Translations under genes and position numbers: made by a program
The notes under the pieces: generated by a model
Told to the model about the DNA's origin: nothing
What the model saw: only the letters and a program-made list of their open reading frames with translations
Databases searched by the model: none
In this document: positions 10,501 through 19,858 of the stretch, piece after piece
How positions within the stretch are numbered: position 1 is the first letter of the stretch
Layout of the letters: each line of letters opens with the position of its first letter
DNA from: Chondrus crispus
Taxonomy: Eukaryota > Rhodophyta > Florideophyceae > Gigartinales > Gigartinaceae
Direction of reading: 5' to 3'
Length of the DNA stretch: 64,000 bases
Assembly: GCF_000350225.1 (NCBI RefSeq)
Contig: NW_005178956.1
Location: 53,887 to 117,886 of the forward strand

Positions 10501-11698
10501 GTTATTTCACAGTACCCAGTGTGACCTTCATCACCGTCGAAGGTAACACGAAAGCCAGCACGTCTTGCTTTGCTTACAGAGATGAGGTTGCAAATCATTT
10601 TTGGTACATACAAGACAGATTTCATCGTGACACATTGCTTGCGTCCATCAACGACGGAAATTCCACGAACTGTACTAATTCCGGCAACATCTACAAGTTG
10701 CCCTTCGCCAACCTCAACGGGGTGACGCGATTGTTCCTGCAGGGTTTCAAAAATTTCAGGGTTGTTGCACATGTGTGATGTGCTTGCTGAGTCCACCATC
10801 CACTTCTCCTTCATCTGTGGTGGTAGTTCAACTTCTCCACGCAGCACAGACTTTGACATCATGGCAACATTCGCAAGTTCATCAATGCTTTCAGAACTCC
10901 TCATGTTCCTCTTCCTAGGTTTGACATAGTTCATCTTGTTTCTGGGCTTGTTTCCTTTTCCAAAGTCGTACTTGATTGCCTTTTTGTAGCACTTGGATCC
11001 AGGGTTGTGAAAACAACGATCGGCAGTGTGGCCCTCACGTCCACAATGTGTACAACAGTGCTTTCCATATTGCACTGTCGCTAGTGCAGTCCCAGAACTG
11101 TTTTCAGTTGACAGTTCAACGTCACGTGACCCCTCTTCAACAACTAACTCTGACACAGCCTTTGTAAAGTTCATGTCCATTGCCCTGATCACCTTGGCAG
11201 TGGTAGAAAAATCCTCTCGAAGGCCGCGCAGCAGGGAACGTTTCTTCTCTTTTTCATCTAGAGAATGTCCAACTGATGCCAAATCATTTTCCAATTCCAT
11301 CAGTCGATTGACATAACACATCACGTTCTCGTCGGTCCCATTTTCAAGTTATGCAACTTCACCAAGTACGCGTCAATGCACGCATCCGAAACCCCTTTGT
11401 ACATTTCTTGCAGTTTATCCCAAACAGCTGTGGGATCTTCGAGATTAATGACAGCATGACTGCAACTATCCTCAATGGACAGTAGAATGTCAGTCAATGC
11501 CACATCTCTTCGCTGCACGAATGTCTTATGTTCCGCTTTCTGTGTCTCGGCAGAAGGTTCCGTCTCCTTCCCACACACGACGCCCTACAAACCCTTTCCC
11601 CGCAGTAGCAACTGCATTTTCTTCGACCAAATAGAGTAGTTGGTCGAGTTCAGTGGTTTGATTTTGTGTCTGGCGATGTCGACACGGGAATGCGACAT
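7542..11698 (-). pseudogene. Copia-type Gag-Pol (copia-2), with one nonsense codon and one frame change
   Basis: Gag starts at the ATG at 11698 (MSHSRVDIARHK) with the Copia Gag pattern NYSIWSKKMQLLL. An in-frame TAG (11585-11587) follows ...RGKGL where a Trp is expected. The same frame continues to about 11330 (LEDPTAVWDKLQEMYKGV). A -1 shift near 11328-11340 is then needed to enter the 1260-codon pol frame ending at 7542. Pol contains a zinc knuckle (CTHCGREGHTADRC), retropepsin (VDSASTSHMC), Gag-pre-integrase (WHERLAHAS), integrase (HTDLVGP, RSDNAKEF, SNGKSERLNR), RVT_2 (VYILVYVDDIL) and RNase H (SDSDFAGD, STVEAEYIAL, GDNQGS). Pol itself looks intact. Whether the gag/pol frame change is a mutation or programmed cannot be told from one copy; the TAG makes damage more likely. 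Confidence 0.9.
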
Positions 11699-11803
11699 CT
11701 TGTAGTCTAAAGGGAACGCAGAACCTGCGAATTGAAACAAAAAAATGAAAGGAGCGCAAATAAACAGATGAGGTTTTCAGAAAAGAAAGAATGGGAATGT
11801 AGA

Positions 11804-11817
11804 CTGGGCCCATAACC
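11804..11817 (-). promoter_or_regulatory. Primer binding site of copia-2 (half initiator tRNA-Met)
   Basis: On the element strand GGTTATGGGCCCAG abuts the 5' LTR directly. It is exactly complementary to the anticodon arm of eukaryotic initiator tRNA-Met (CTGGGCCCATAACC), the half-tRNA priming site known from Drosophila copia. Confidence 0.85.
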
Positions 11818-12024
11818 TAAAGAGCTGGAAAGTTGTTGTAGATCGGATACCCTTTACTCTTCATATGGTCTGCACTACATATACTGACGCATTTAGGATT
11901 GATCCCAAGAAATTCAAATCTATGCTAACACTGTCAGTGCTAACACTGTCTCTGGACCCAAAAGACAAACGGCAAACTTCATGCCTGCCAGTGCTGTCCG
12001 TTGGAGATGTTCGTTCTCGTAACA
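11818..12024 (-). repeat. 5' LTR of copia-2
   Basis: 207-bp copy of 7305-7511, followed by the target-site duplication CAATT at 12025-12029 and preceded on the internal side by the primer binding site. Confidence 0.92.
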
Positions 12025-12029
12025 CAATT

Positions 12030-12603
12030 CCATCCCGATGTAACAGCGAAAAAGCTCAACACTGATGCGAAAGATGCTCTCGAAAAGTTGATGGGTCTGA
12101 AGATGGGTGCCGATTTTGGGACGCAGCTGTGGTGCAAGAATCCGAGAGATCCGAACTTTCCGGCATGCGAAGCAGTCATCCGGGCGGCGGCAACATCAAC
12201 AGATTTTGCCGTGTTTCGCCAAAGTGCGAACTTATGGTGCATCCGAGACCTGTCTGAATAAAAGCATAAGTCTGTTGCACGATCGCTTGTAGTGGCAAAC
12301 CCCGTCAATGTCGACGAAACGCAGAATGATAATGTTGAAGCAAATGTGTCGGAGACATTGCAAGAACGCGCCGATGAGACATCTCCAGAACCTTTGCCAG
12401 TTATTCCAGATTCTCTGTCTACTCCTACTGCACGTCGTGCGGTAGGGTCTTCCGCAATAAGAAGGAGGATAAGAAATGCAAATCTTGGTGCCGCCCGAAC
12501 AATTAGTCGCGGGCCTGGTCGAAGACGTGGGGTTGGCAGGGGTCGATCCAGAGGACGAAGCGCTATTCGAGGAGGAACTAGGGCACTCCCTCGAAGGTTT
12601 TGA
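12030..12603 (+). pseudogene. Companion ORF of Tnp2-A, second part, with an in-frame TAA
   Basis: Continuation of the ORF beginning at 6973, in the same frame after conceptual removal of copia-2. It reads HPDVTAKKLNTDAKDALEK and CEAVIRAAATSTDFAVFRQ to an in-frame TAA at 12259-12261. It then stays open for another 114 codons with no ATG at the start, through an acidic Ser/Thr-rich linker to an Arg/Gly-rich tail (RGPGRRRGVGRGRSRGR) ending at 12603. The uninterrupted frame on both sides of the TAA suggests one original protein with a basic, nucleic-acid-binding-like tail that acquired a nonsense mutation. No known domain recognised. Confidence 0.55.
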
Positions 12604-13038
12604 AAACAGTAGTCCCCACGCGTGTAATCACCATATCGTACCGCGTCGTATTGTTGCAGTTTCTAGACCGAATGATTTGAAAAAAGTTCATGCGTTGACG
12701 CATCGCGGCATGTCGCTGGGGTGAACAGAATAGCATAACCGTGAACAAAATAACAAAACCGAGCGATTTGCAAAAATAGGAACACCTCTGTGTCCCGTGG
12801 CATAACGAGCGTGAGTTAGATGCGTCATGCTCTGGAAGATACCAGCTTATTGTGATAAAAGGATATGACTCACTTCTTGAGTTTCACGGATTTGGTATTC
12901 CAGAGAACTGCGACTGCGATTTCATACGGTCAGCGCAACGGTGTTAGATGCACATTGTACAGCCTAGAATGTGAATAGACAATAAATGACATGGTTAGCT
13001 TTCATCGGCGCCAATGTTCATCATTCCAATGTCCTGTA
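12604..13038. other. Intergenic, no gene seen
   Basis: No convincing ORF or known element. It contains an imperfect tandem pair of about 20 bp (12722-12761, TGAACA..AAcc type) and an AATAAA at about 12980 on the plus strand that could serve as a polyadenylation signal. The right terminus of Tnp2-A should lie here, but I could not identify a terminal inverted repeat, since its partner is outside the window. Confidence 0.4.
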
Positions 13039-13585
13039 GCGCCTCCCCAACGGAACAACTGCCATCACAGCCGATGGCCAACAGCGCATCTTCCGCGTCA
13101 AACAAAACGACTTCTCCGTTTCCCTCGTCTCTCAGTAGCCTCTAGCACAGACCGGACCATGAATTTTCGTATGGCCCACCGCCCTATTTATCCCATGCCT
13201 TCACACAAAGTGAACATTCGTCGCAGCTTCCGGGCAACGACGAATGTTCACTTTGTCAATCACAACTTGTAAAACAACAACAAAAGACATTCAAACAAAG
13301 CCTTACACCCATCCTCCGCGTCACCACTCCTGCCTCATCCTCTTCTCTTTCTTTTCCATCGTGTGCCTTCTATTGTAGCCATTTCCATTGTAGCCATTTC
13401 AATTGTAGCCACGTCTATAAGATAACAACTGCGTTCGCTTTTCCCGGCCTTCGCCGGCTTTCGCCGGCTTTCGCCGGCTTTCCCCCGCGTCTCCCCCGTT
13501 TCTCCCCCCGCTTTCCCCCGCTTTTCCCCGCTTTTCCTAGCTTTTCCCCACTTTTCCCCACTTTTCCCCGCTTTCCCCCCCCCCC
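13039..13585 (+). pseudogene. Duplicated 3' end of the secreted heparinase/epimerase-like gene
   Basis: From 13039 the sequence copies 17327 onward at a constant offset of 4288 bases. It covers the final 33 codons (stop at 13136-13138), the hairpin in the 3' flank, the ATTGTAGCC triplicate and the start of the polypyrimidine tract; the copies differ by unit number in the pyrimidine tract. The 5' part of the gene is absent, so this is a gene remnant. It could be the relic of a tandem gene copy, an ectopic duplication, or an assembly artefact related to the nearby gap. Confidence 0.8.
13206..13255. other. 18-bp perfect inverted repeat (hairpin) in 3' flank, upstream copy
   Basis: CAAAGTGAACATTCGTCG (13206-13223) pairs perfectly with 13238-13255 across a 14-base loop. 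It lies 68 bases after the stop codon of the duplicated gene end. An identical copy is at 17494-17543 behind the complete gene. It could be an RNA 3'-end structure or a small transposon footprint. Confidence 0.85.
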
Positions 13586-13627
13586 CGCTTTCCCCCGCTT
13601 TTCCCGCTTTTCCCCGCTTTTCCCCTT
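13438..13627. repeat. Polypyrimidine tract with TTCGCCGGC and CCCCGCTTTT repeats
   Basis: The plus strand has three TTCGCCGGCTT units, then many CCCCCGCTTT/CCCCGCTTTT units and a C11-12 run. The minus strand is a G-rich tract with many G4-5 runs, which is able to form G-quadruplexes. Apparent minus-strand reading frames here (Gly/Lys-rich) are low-complexity products, not genes. Confidence 0.9.
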
Positions 13628-13663
13628 TGCCCTACCTCTCACTAACTTCGTACTACAGTGATA

Positions 13664-13695
13664 ACGTACTGCGGTCAAGCTTGATTACAGTACGT
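13664..13695. other. Short palindrome with nested inner palindrome
   Basis: ACGTACTG (13664-13671) pairs with CAGTACGT (13688-13695) and encloses TCAAGCTTGA, itself a palindrome. Function unknown. Confidence 0.6.
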
Positions 13696-13741
13696 AACAC
13701 AAACGTCACACAATAAAGAAGCCATCAGACTCGTTTGTGGC

Positions 13742-13800
13742 GATGGTTGCTTGTGCCTGCTTGTGCTTGCTTGTGCTTGCTTGTGCTTGCTTGTGCTTGC
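13742..13800. repeat. Minisatellite, GCTTGTGCTT-type unit
   Basis: Five near-identical 10-bp units of CTTGTGCTTG type in direct tandem. No coding role is likely. Confidence 0.85.
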
Positions 13801-14798
13801 TCTCTCATTACTTTCCACGCCCCCTGATTGCCAGTTGACGAGCAACCCAACACACAATAATACGGGGCGCACCTTTCGACAAACAACGGCAAACAGACAT
13901 GTCGTTTAACCTGACATCCCTTTACAACACGCCTCCCAATGCTCCCCTCTAACAGAGAAACAAAGAGTAAACAACAAACAATGGCACCCTGTGTAGACAT
14001 GACACACCGTAACGAAACAAATCATACAGCTAATCGTACAACTAATCATAAAGCATCATCATAAAGCGCCATCATAAAGCCGTGCATCCCTTGTCATCCC
14101 ACAAATCGCCCCCGCATTCTGCGGTACCATAACTCGACCCGTTTTGAGACTCGTTTCTACAGTACATCTTTCTAAATCAAGTTCCCACTGTTCTTAGTGT
14201 GTGGCCACACTTTGGTCTTGTTTCGTTTCCCTTTGCAGCCATGCTTTTTCCTTGCTCCTTGCTCGTGCATTACGTCAGATGCGATTTGAACGGAAACACA
14301 CTCCCAAGACCTCGGTTTCTACAACTGCTCCTCGTATGACCACCACATACTGCATTCCCTTCCGTTATCACCTCCTCAATCTGTTTCTTCCCGATGTGGC
14401 GTCGCGTCGCAAATCCCAGTCTTTCCCCTTCCGCACTGCTCCCCCCTCCCCCGCCCCCTATTCCCATCTACACACCGCAATCCATGCTGCTTCAACCATG
14501 CTTACCACATACCTTCCATCAATATAAGCCCCGCCCTCACACCTCCATTTACAACATTCCCATCCCACCCACACCAGCAACCCATTCAACAAACCACCCA
14601 CTCTCCACCACCTACTCACTACCACCCACTCACTACCACCCACTCACCACCACCCACTCACCACCACCACCTCACCACCACCACCTCACCACCACCACCT
14701 CACTCCTCCCATCCCAAACTCTCCAACCTATTCTCTGATCCGTTCTCTACTCCAGCTTCTATTCACGAAACCTTCTCGGTTTCACTTACACAACACCA
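13801..14798. other. Upstream region of the secreted enzyme gene, low complexity
   Basis: No convincing gene. It contains short CATAAAGC repeats (about 14045-14085), a possible TATA-like AATATAAG (14520-14527) and a long CACC/ACCACC-rich pyrimidine strand (about 14568-14702) just upstream of the gene. This is probably the promoter and 5' UTR region of the gene at 14799. Confidence 0.5.
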
Positions 14799-17426
14799 AT
14801 GTCACCCCACTCTCCCTTCCTCTCTCCCTTCCTCTCTCTCATAATCTCCCTCTCCATCCTCTCAGTTCAAGCCGCCCCACGCACCCATTCACCCTCACGT
14901 CCTGAAATCCATCTCCCTTCTTCCGCCTCCAGACTCCTCACATCTGATGTCACTGCTTCAACATTCTCCGACACTGAAGCCACTGCCGTCCATCCTGCCC
15001 TATTCGGTTCCCTCCGTCCTATGCTCGCATCTCCAGCCGAACTCCAACCTTATGCGCACCCTCGAATTGTCGTCGGTCCCTCCCAATGGGACGAAATCCT
15101 CTCATCGTACGCAGACCCCACTACCTTCAACGCCCCAGAAACCTGGAGCAAATTCTTCCGCGGTGCAACGCAGCACGTTGGCCCCAACTCTGTATTCCTA
15201 AATGACCTCGCTGATCTTGAGACTACCGGCGGCACCGCTGCTTATGATGGCCGCCCTTTTCAACCCAACTCTCCCGCCTACCAGACCTACAGAGATGCCC
15301 TGGAGCCCCTCGCCAACAGAATCATGACCACTTCAGCTACTAACTCGGATACCTTCCCCATTTGTGCTCTCTGGGGCAGCGTTGCCCTCAAGCAGCAGTC
15401 CATGAACCTTACCCCCTTCATCCCCGTTGATACCATTCACACCTGTATCAAAGCCACAGTCGCTTGGTCAAAGATCGTTCTCGCACACCGTGCCTTCCAC
15501 TGCAACCCGGACTGCCCCACCTCCGGCCCTAACTTTGCCAACCTCTGGAACACAAACCAAAAGTTCTCCCTTCATCACAACTGGTTCCTCGGCGGAACCG
15601 GCATTGGCTTCACCTACGATCTCCTGTATGCCCACATCTCCACCGCCGACCGCGTCCTCATGCGATCCGCCCTCGCCTTGTTCGTCATGAACCGCTTTGC
15701 TTGGGGCGCTAGTGAGACCTCCACCCGCAGCTCCCCGAACGCCCTCCTCGAACCCCATCGCATCTTCTCCAACTGGGCTGGCTACAACAGCAATCTCTAC
15801 CTCGCAAACCTCGCCATCGAAGGCGAGTCAGGATTCGACGATTACACCGCAAACGTCCTTGCGGACAACAACGCCTCGGGCTTCAACACAGGGCTCCATG
15901 ACCGCTACTCCGCCCTCCTCGAACAATATATGCTCCACTCCTTTTATCCGGATGGTTCAACCTTTGAGGATGGCTACAGCTACTTCACAGCTCTCCGAGA
16001 GGGCTCCCTCGGCCTCCTCGCCTCGCATCGTCGTGGCAGTAACGTCCTTGGCAACCCTCGCTTTCGCAACATCATTCACAACGCCGCTCAGATGCATGAA
16101 CCATGGCAATGCGGCAAACTCATTGGCCACGCATCCGGCGGCGGCATCCTCTACAATGCCTACGTCGCTCTCTTCCGGTACGCCTTCCCTGCAGGTGAAC
16201 TACCCGGCATGCTCTGGAGACAGCGCTTCGGAGATTACAAGAATAACAACCCCTGTCGCACGTGGTGGCAGCAATCCGTCCTCCAGCTCGCATTCCTCGG
16301 CGGCGAACACTCCTCCACTGCAGATTCCCCGCAGGGCATCGCTCCAGCACTCAAGACACACTTTAAGAAATCATACTATGCCACTCGCAGGGGTCTTCTC
16401 ATCGCCAGGTCAAGCCTCTCAGACAAAGCTACCTACATGCACTTCGACGCCAGACCTGACGCCTTCTTTCTCGGCCACGACAACGCCGACAGAGGCGTCT
16501 TTACTTTCACAGCTCTTCGCCACACCTGGATAGATGACCTCCCCTGGTCCCAAAACTGTGACTCGCGCAAACACTCCCTCATGCACATCGACGGCCTCGC
16601 ACAGGATTCCAAAGCTCCCTCCGTGAAAATGCTTGCTGTCAAGGATGAAAATGATGTCGTCATCGCCGCTGCAGACCTCACTTACGCATACAACGTCCAA
16701 TGGGCACGCGACCACAACCACAACTCCCCGCCTTCCCGACCTGTCACTGTCTACGATGACATGGGCATCTCCTCCAAGGTCACAACCCTCTTCCCGGACC
16801 CTGAGACATCTTCGCCCTGGGCTCTTGGTTGGCCCACGGATGACAGCGGTGCCGACCTCGGTTTCTCGCAAGGCATGACCCTCAACGGCCTCAATAACAT
16901 CGGCTTTCAAGGCATGTGGATGTGGAAGCGACCCTACCGCCAAACCCCCATTTCTCACATCGTTCGCTCCTCAATCCTCGTTCGCTCCCCCAACGCCGAC
17001 TCTGGCTATGGCATCATCGTCGACAGCGTCTCCGCAACACCTGGACTCCACAAGTTTGAGTCCTACCTCATACTCCACCCTTCCGTCTCCGTTCAGGACT
17101 CGGCTTCCCACTGTGCTGCCGCCACGTGCAAAATCGTTCTCTCCGTTGGAGGTCATGAGCGCCTCGACATTCATGTCATGATGATGGGTACTCAGGTCTC
17201 CTACCGCACTGAATCCTTCGACGGAAACAAGAAACGACTCATTATTACCAGTGTCAATGCAAACGAGGAGGAGTTCTGGCTCGTCATGCACCCGCATGAA
17301 GGCAATACTACCGGTTTCACCGCTTCGCGCCTCCCCAACGGAACAACTGCCATCACAGCCGATGGCCAACAGCGCATCTTCCGCGTCAAACAAAACGACT
17401 TCTCCGTTTCCCTCGTCTCTCAGTAG
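14799..17426 (+). CDS. Secreted heparinase II/III / dermatan-sulfate-epimerase-like protein (candidate carrageenan-modifying enzyme)
   Basis: Intronless ORF of 875 residues. The start is the first ATG after a pyrimidine-rich leader and gives a classical signal peptide (hydrophobic residues about 9-23, then SVQAAP), so the product is secreted. Residues about 100-450 form an alpha-rich lyase-type domain with HHNWFLGG (H259, H260, N261, W262), FSNWAGYN (N325, W326, Y329, N330) and FYPDGSTFEDGYSY (D385, Y393, Y395). The second part has GHDNADRG (H560), the beta-domain motif seen in heparinase II/III proteins. These families act on uronate polysaccharides as lyases or C5-epimerases. In a red alga a role in sulfated galactan (carrageenan) maturation, for example a galactose-2,6-sulfurylase-like function, is plausible but is my inference. 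A copy of its 3' end lies upstream at 13039. Confidence 0.75.
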   Translation: MSPHSPFLSPFLSLIISLSILSVQAAPRTHSPSRPEIHLPSSASRLLTSDVTASTFSDTEATAVHPALFGSLRPMLASPAELQPYAHPRIVVGPSQWDEILSSYADPTTFNAPETWSKFFRGATQHVGPNSVFLNDLADLETTGGTAAYDGRPFQPNSPAYQTYRDALEPLANRIMTTSATNSDTFPICALWGSVALKQQSMNLTPFIPVDTIHTCIKATVAWSKIVLAHRAFHCNPDCPTSGPNFANLWNTNQKFSLHHNWFLGGTGIGFTYDLLYAHISTADRVLMRSALALFVMNRFAWGASETSTRSSPNALLEPHRIFSNWAGYNSNLYLANLAIEGESGFDDYTANVLADNNASGFNTGLHDRYSALLEQYMLHSFYPDGSTFEDGYSYFTALREGSLGLLASHRRGSNVLGNPRFRNIIHNAAQMHEPWQCGKLIGHASGGGILYNAYVALFRYAFPAGELPGMLWRQRFGDYKNNNPCRTWWQQSVLQLAFLGGEHSSTADSPQGIAPALKTHFKKSYYATRRGLLIARSSLSDKATYMHFDARPDAFFLGHDNADRGVFTFTALRHTWIDDLPWSQNCDSRKHSLMHIDGLAQDSKAPSVKMLAVKDENDVVIAAADLTYAYNVQWARDHNHNSPPSRPVTVYDDMGISSKVTTLFPDPETSSPWALGWPTDDSGADLGFSQGMTLNGLNNIGFQGMWMWKRPYRQTPISHIVRSSILVRSPNADSGYGIIVDSVSATPGLHKFESYLILHPSVSVQDSASHCAAATCKIVLSVGGHERLDIHVMMMGTQVSYRTESFDGNKKRLIITSVNANEEEFWLVMHPHEGNTTGFTASRLPNGTTAITADGQQRIFRVKQNDFSVSLVSQ

Positions 17427-17493
17427 CCTCTAGCACAGACCGGACCATGAATTTTCGTATGGCCCACCGCCCTATTTATCCCATGCCTTCACA

Positions 17494-17543
17494 CAAAGTG
17501 AACATTCGTCGCAGCTTCCGGGCAACGACGAATGTTCACTTTG
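17494..17543. other. 18-bp perfect inverted repeat (hairpin) in the 3' flank of the enzyme gene
   Basis: Same sequence as at 13206-13255: an 18-bp perfect stem and 14-base loop, 68 bases after the stop codon at 17424-17426. Its position and exact pairing suggest an RNA structure in the 3' UTR. Confidence 0.85.
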
Positions 17544-17726
17544 TCAATCACAACTTGTAAAACAACAACAAAAGACATTCAAACAAAGCCTTACACCCAT
17601 CCTCCGCGTCACCACTCCTGCCTCATCCTCTTCTCTTTCTTTTCCATCGTGTGCCTTCTATTGTAGCCATTTCCATTGTAGCCATTTCAATTGTAGCCAC
17701 GTCTATAAGATAACAACTGCGTTCGC

Positions 17727-17940
17727 TTTTCCCGGCCTTCGCCGGCTTTCGCCGGCTTTCGCCGGCTTTCCCCCGCGTCTCCCCCGTTTCTCCCCCCGCT
17801 TTCCCCCGCTTTTCCCCGCTTTTCCCCGCTTTTCCTAGCTTTTCCCCACTTTTCCCCGCTTTCCCCCCCCCCCCCCCCCCCCCCTTTTTCCCCCTTTTTC
17901 GGTTTTTTCCCGTTTTTTTCCTTTTTGCCCCGTTTCTCGT
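17727..17940. repeat. Polypyrimidine tract ending in a long C run at the assembly gap
   Basis: Second copy of the TTCGCCGGC and CCCCGCTTTT repeats, then a C run of more than 20 bases and degenerate T/C sequence directly before the Ns. The G-rich opposite strand probably caused the sequencing failure. Confidence 0.9.
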
Positions 17941-18258
17941 NNNNNNNNNNNNNNNNNNNNNNNNNNNNNNNNNNNNNNNNNNNNNNNNNNNNNNNNNNNN
18001 NNNNNNNNNNNNNNNNNNNNNNNNNNNNNNNNNNNNNNNNNNNNNNNNNNNNNNNNNNNNNNNNNNNNNNNNNNNNNNNNNNNNNNNNNNNNNNNNNNNN
18101 NNNNNNNNNNNNNNNNNNNNNNNNNNNNNNNNNNNNNNNNNNNNNNNNNNNNNNNNNNNNNNNNNNNNNNNNNNNNNNNNNNNNNNNNNNNNNNNNNNNN
18201 NNNNNNNNNNNNNNNNNNNNNNNNNNNNNNNNNNNNNNNNNNNNNNNNNNNNNNNNNN
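17941..18258. other. Assembly gap (318 N)
   Basis: Run of N. Both sides end in homopolymeric C sequence, so the true length is uncertain. Confidence 0.99.
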
Positions 18259-19315
18259 TTTCAAACCGGCCTCCAAGTCCTCCCTTTTAAGGAGAAAAAA
18301 AACCCCCCCCCTTTTCCCCCCCCCCCCCCCCCCCCCCCACACACCACACCACACACGCGCGTTCGACTTGAGAGATTGCGGACTAACACAGCGAAGGTTG
18401 TGTACGATGACGTAGATCAATAAGATATGACATTGGACACAGCATTGCTGATGTTGGAGGGGAAATGCCGAGTGTTCGATGCGTTGAAATTGGGGAGCAT
18501 TAGATAGCGTGCGTGTGGATGTGTGTGTGGACGTGTGGAGGGGGGTGGGCGGGCGAGTTGCATGGAGGTGTCGCGTCGTGCTTGGGGCGTAGAAGGTTGG
18601 TTATGTGGATTTTGTGACTTGATACATGTATGGGTAGTGGTAAGCTTTGCGACAATATTGCCTCACGATCAACATCACGAGCATACACCCCCAAACACGA
18701 GAAGCGCGCCGCAAAGCATGAAGAAATGACATTCGTCCTAGTTCACTACGACAAACGGCGCCGCATCGCATGACCTGTGCGCATTGCATACACTTTATCT
18801 CAGCTAAACCATACACACCGCGCCGCAACACAAAACACACAACAAAACTTTGTACCCCGAGACACACATAATAAAAATCTCCACAACTGTACTACCTCAC
18901 ACCAAAAACTACAACACACCCGAGTGATGTTTTGCGACTGTGTTTTAAGGTTGGGATAAGGGAGGCGGGTAGGAGACTGTAGGTGTGTCGGCTTTTGTTT
19001 GTGACGGTCAGGAGCTTTGCTTGGTAGCGTCCGTGGAGGGTTTTGCGAGGCGACATTGGCACGGAAGTCTCAGAATGGCAAATGAAGATTTAGATGCGGA
19101 TGTCACGGGGTAATAATGGTGTGTATTTGCGTGTTTCGAACGGGATGAACGATGCGATAACCGCGAAGGTGCGCGTGCAGGAGACGTGCCGCGCGATATG
19201 TGGCGCGTACGATAACAGGCTGGTGACGTTGTGCCTGCCCAATGCACGCGACGGTGAGAGTGAAGTTGTTCGTGTGAAACTGTTGCTTTTTGGCGCGCAT
19301 TTTCGAGAACGTTTT
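18259..19315. other. Intergenic region between the gap and Tnp2-B, no gene seen
   Basis: Starts with a C-rich homopolymer (18301-18338), then CA- and GT-rich sequence. No supported gene. The left terminus of Tnp2-B is expected here; I could not match a terminal inverted repeat to the right flank (after 46982). Confidence 0.4.
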
Positions 19316-19668
19316 CTAAAGCTGACCACAAAGTGCTGGGCCATCGTTTCGCGCAAAGTCCCGCCTCATCATATCCCAGAAAAAACGCTTACCTCGGTGA
19401 TCGAAGACACCAATAAGACGATCGACACATGTGACGCACTCAATTGTACTCATTGTGTGCCGGGTACTTCCCCGCCGGGGTCCTCTGCCGTTTTTCACAT
19501 AAGGCATTCCGTTCCATCGGTCCTCGCTTATCCCATACTGCCATTCAAACTGGGCAATTTGTATCACTCGAGAGTGATCAAGTTGCTCATGAATGTCTCT
19601 GTATTTGAATGATACCCTCCATATGCGCTTGACTCTGCCGTAGTAGACTTCCGCTTTTTGTCCTCTAG
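19316..19668 (-). pseudogene. Tnp2-family transposase (Tnp2-B), C-terminal fragment
   Basis: The minus-strand frame continues from the piggyBac-like insertion to a stop at 19316. It encodes EVYYGRVKRIWRVSF, a segment with FEWQYGISEDRWNGMPYV, and a Cys-containing tail. The block 'YYG.V..........AY/FEW' followed by a short Gly-Met-Pro segment is the usual C-terminal region of Tnp2 transposases. Conceptual removal of the element 19669-22523 plus one CTAG makes this frame continuous with 22528 and upward. The complete gene order on the minus strand is 30795-30178, then 24785-22524, then 19664-19316. Confidence 0.8.
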
Positions 19669-19724
19669 TGTCTAGACGACCGGCAATTTGCCTCATATGA
19701 GGTCACTCTTGACCTCATATGAGG
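19669..19724. repeat. Left terminal region of the piggyBac-like element
   Basis: The terminus TGTCTAG is followed by CCTCATATGAGG at 19691-19702 and 19713-19724. Each 12-mer is its own reverse complement, so these are likely paired transposase-binding sites. Confidence 0.8.
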
Positions 19725-19858
19725 TCAAATGTTCTACAGTAAAATTTAAACAACATTTAAGATTTTCGCAAGTATAGAACAAAAGGAGCACAATTTTTAC
19801 GAAGTAGAACTTTGAACGACTATAAAGACAACTATAAACGACTAGTTAGTAACTGACA

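Larger units (their letters stand above)
7305..12024 (-). mobile_element. Copia-type LTR retrotransposon copia-2
   Basis: Two 207-bp LTRs, identical by eye (7305-7511 and 11818-12024), flank a Gag-Pol on the minus strand. On the element strand the LTR begins TGTTACGAG and ends CTCTTTA. Perfect 5-bp target-site duplications CAATT stand at 7300-7304 and 12025-12029. The element split a plus-strand ORF whose frame is restored exactly by its removal. Identical LTRs mean a recent insertion. Even so, gag already carries an amber stop and a frame change, so this copy was probably mobilised in trans or mutated soon after insertion. Confidence 0.95.

Noticed and set aside
13415..13678. Gly/Lys-rich minus-strand frame in the polypyrimidine tract (and a similar one across the gap at 17623-18420)
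   Set aside because: Pure low-complexity translation of G-rich repeats; the second crosses Ns.
19094..19612. 172-codon plus-strand frame left of the piggyBac-like element
   Set aside because: It overlaps in antisense the Tnp2-B C-terminal fragment, whose minus-strand frame has clear family character and is joined in frame across an insertion.
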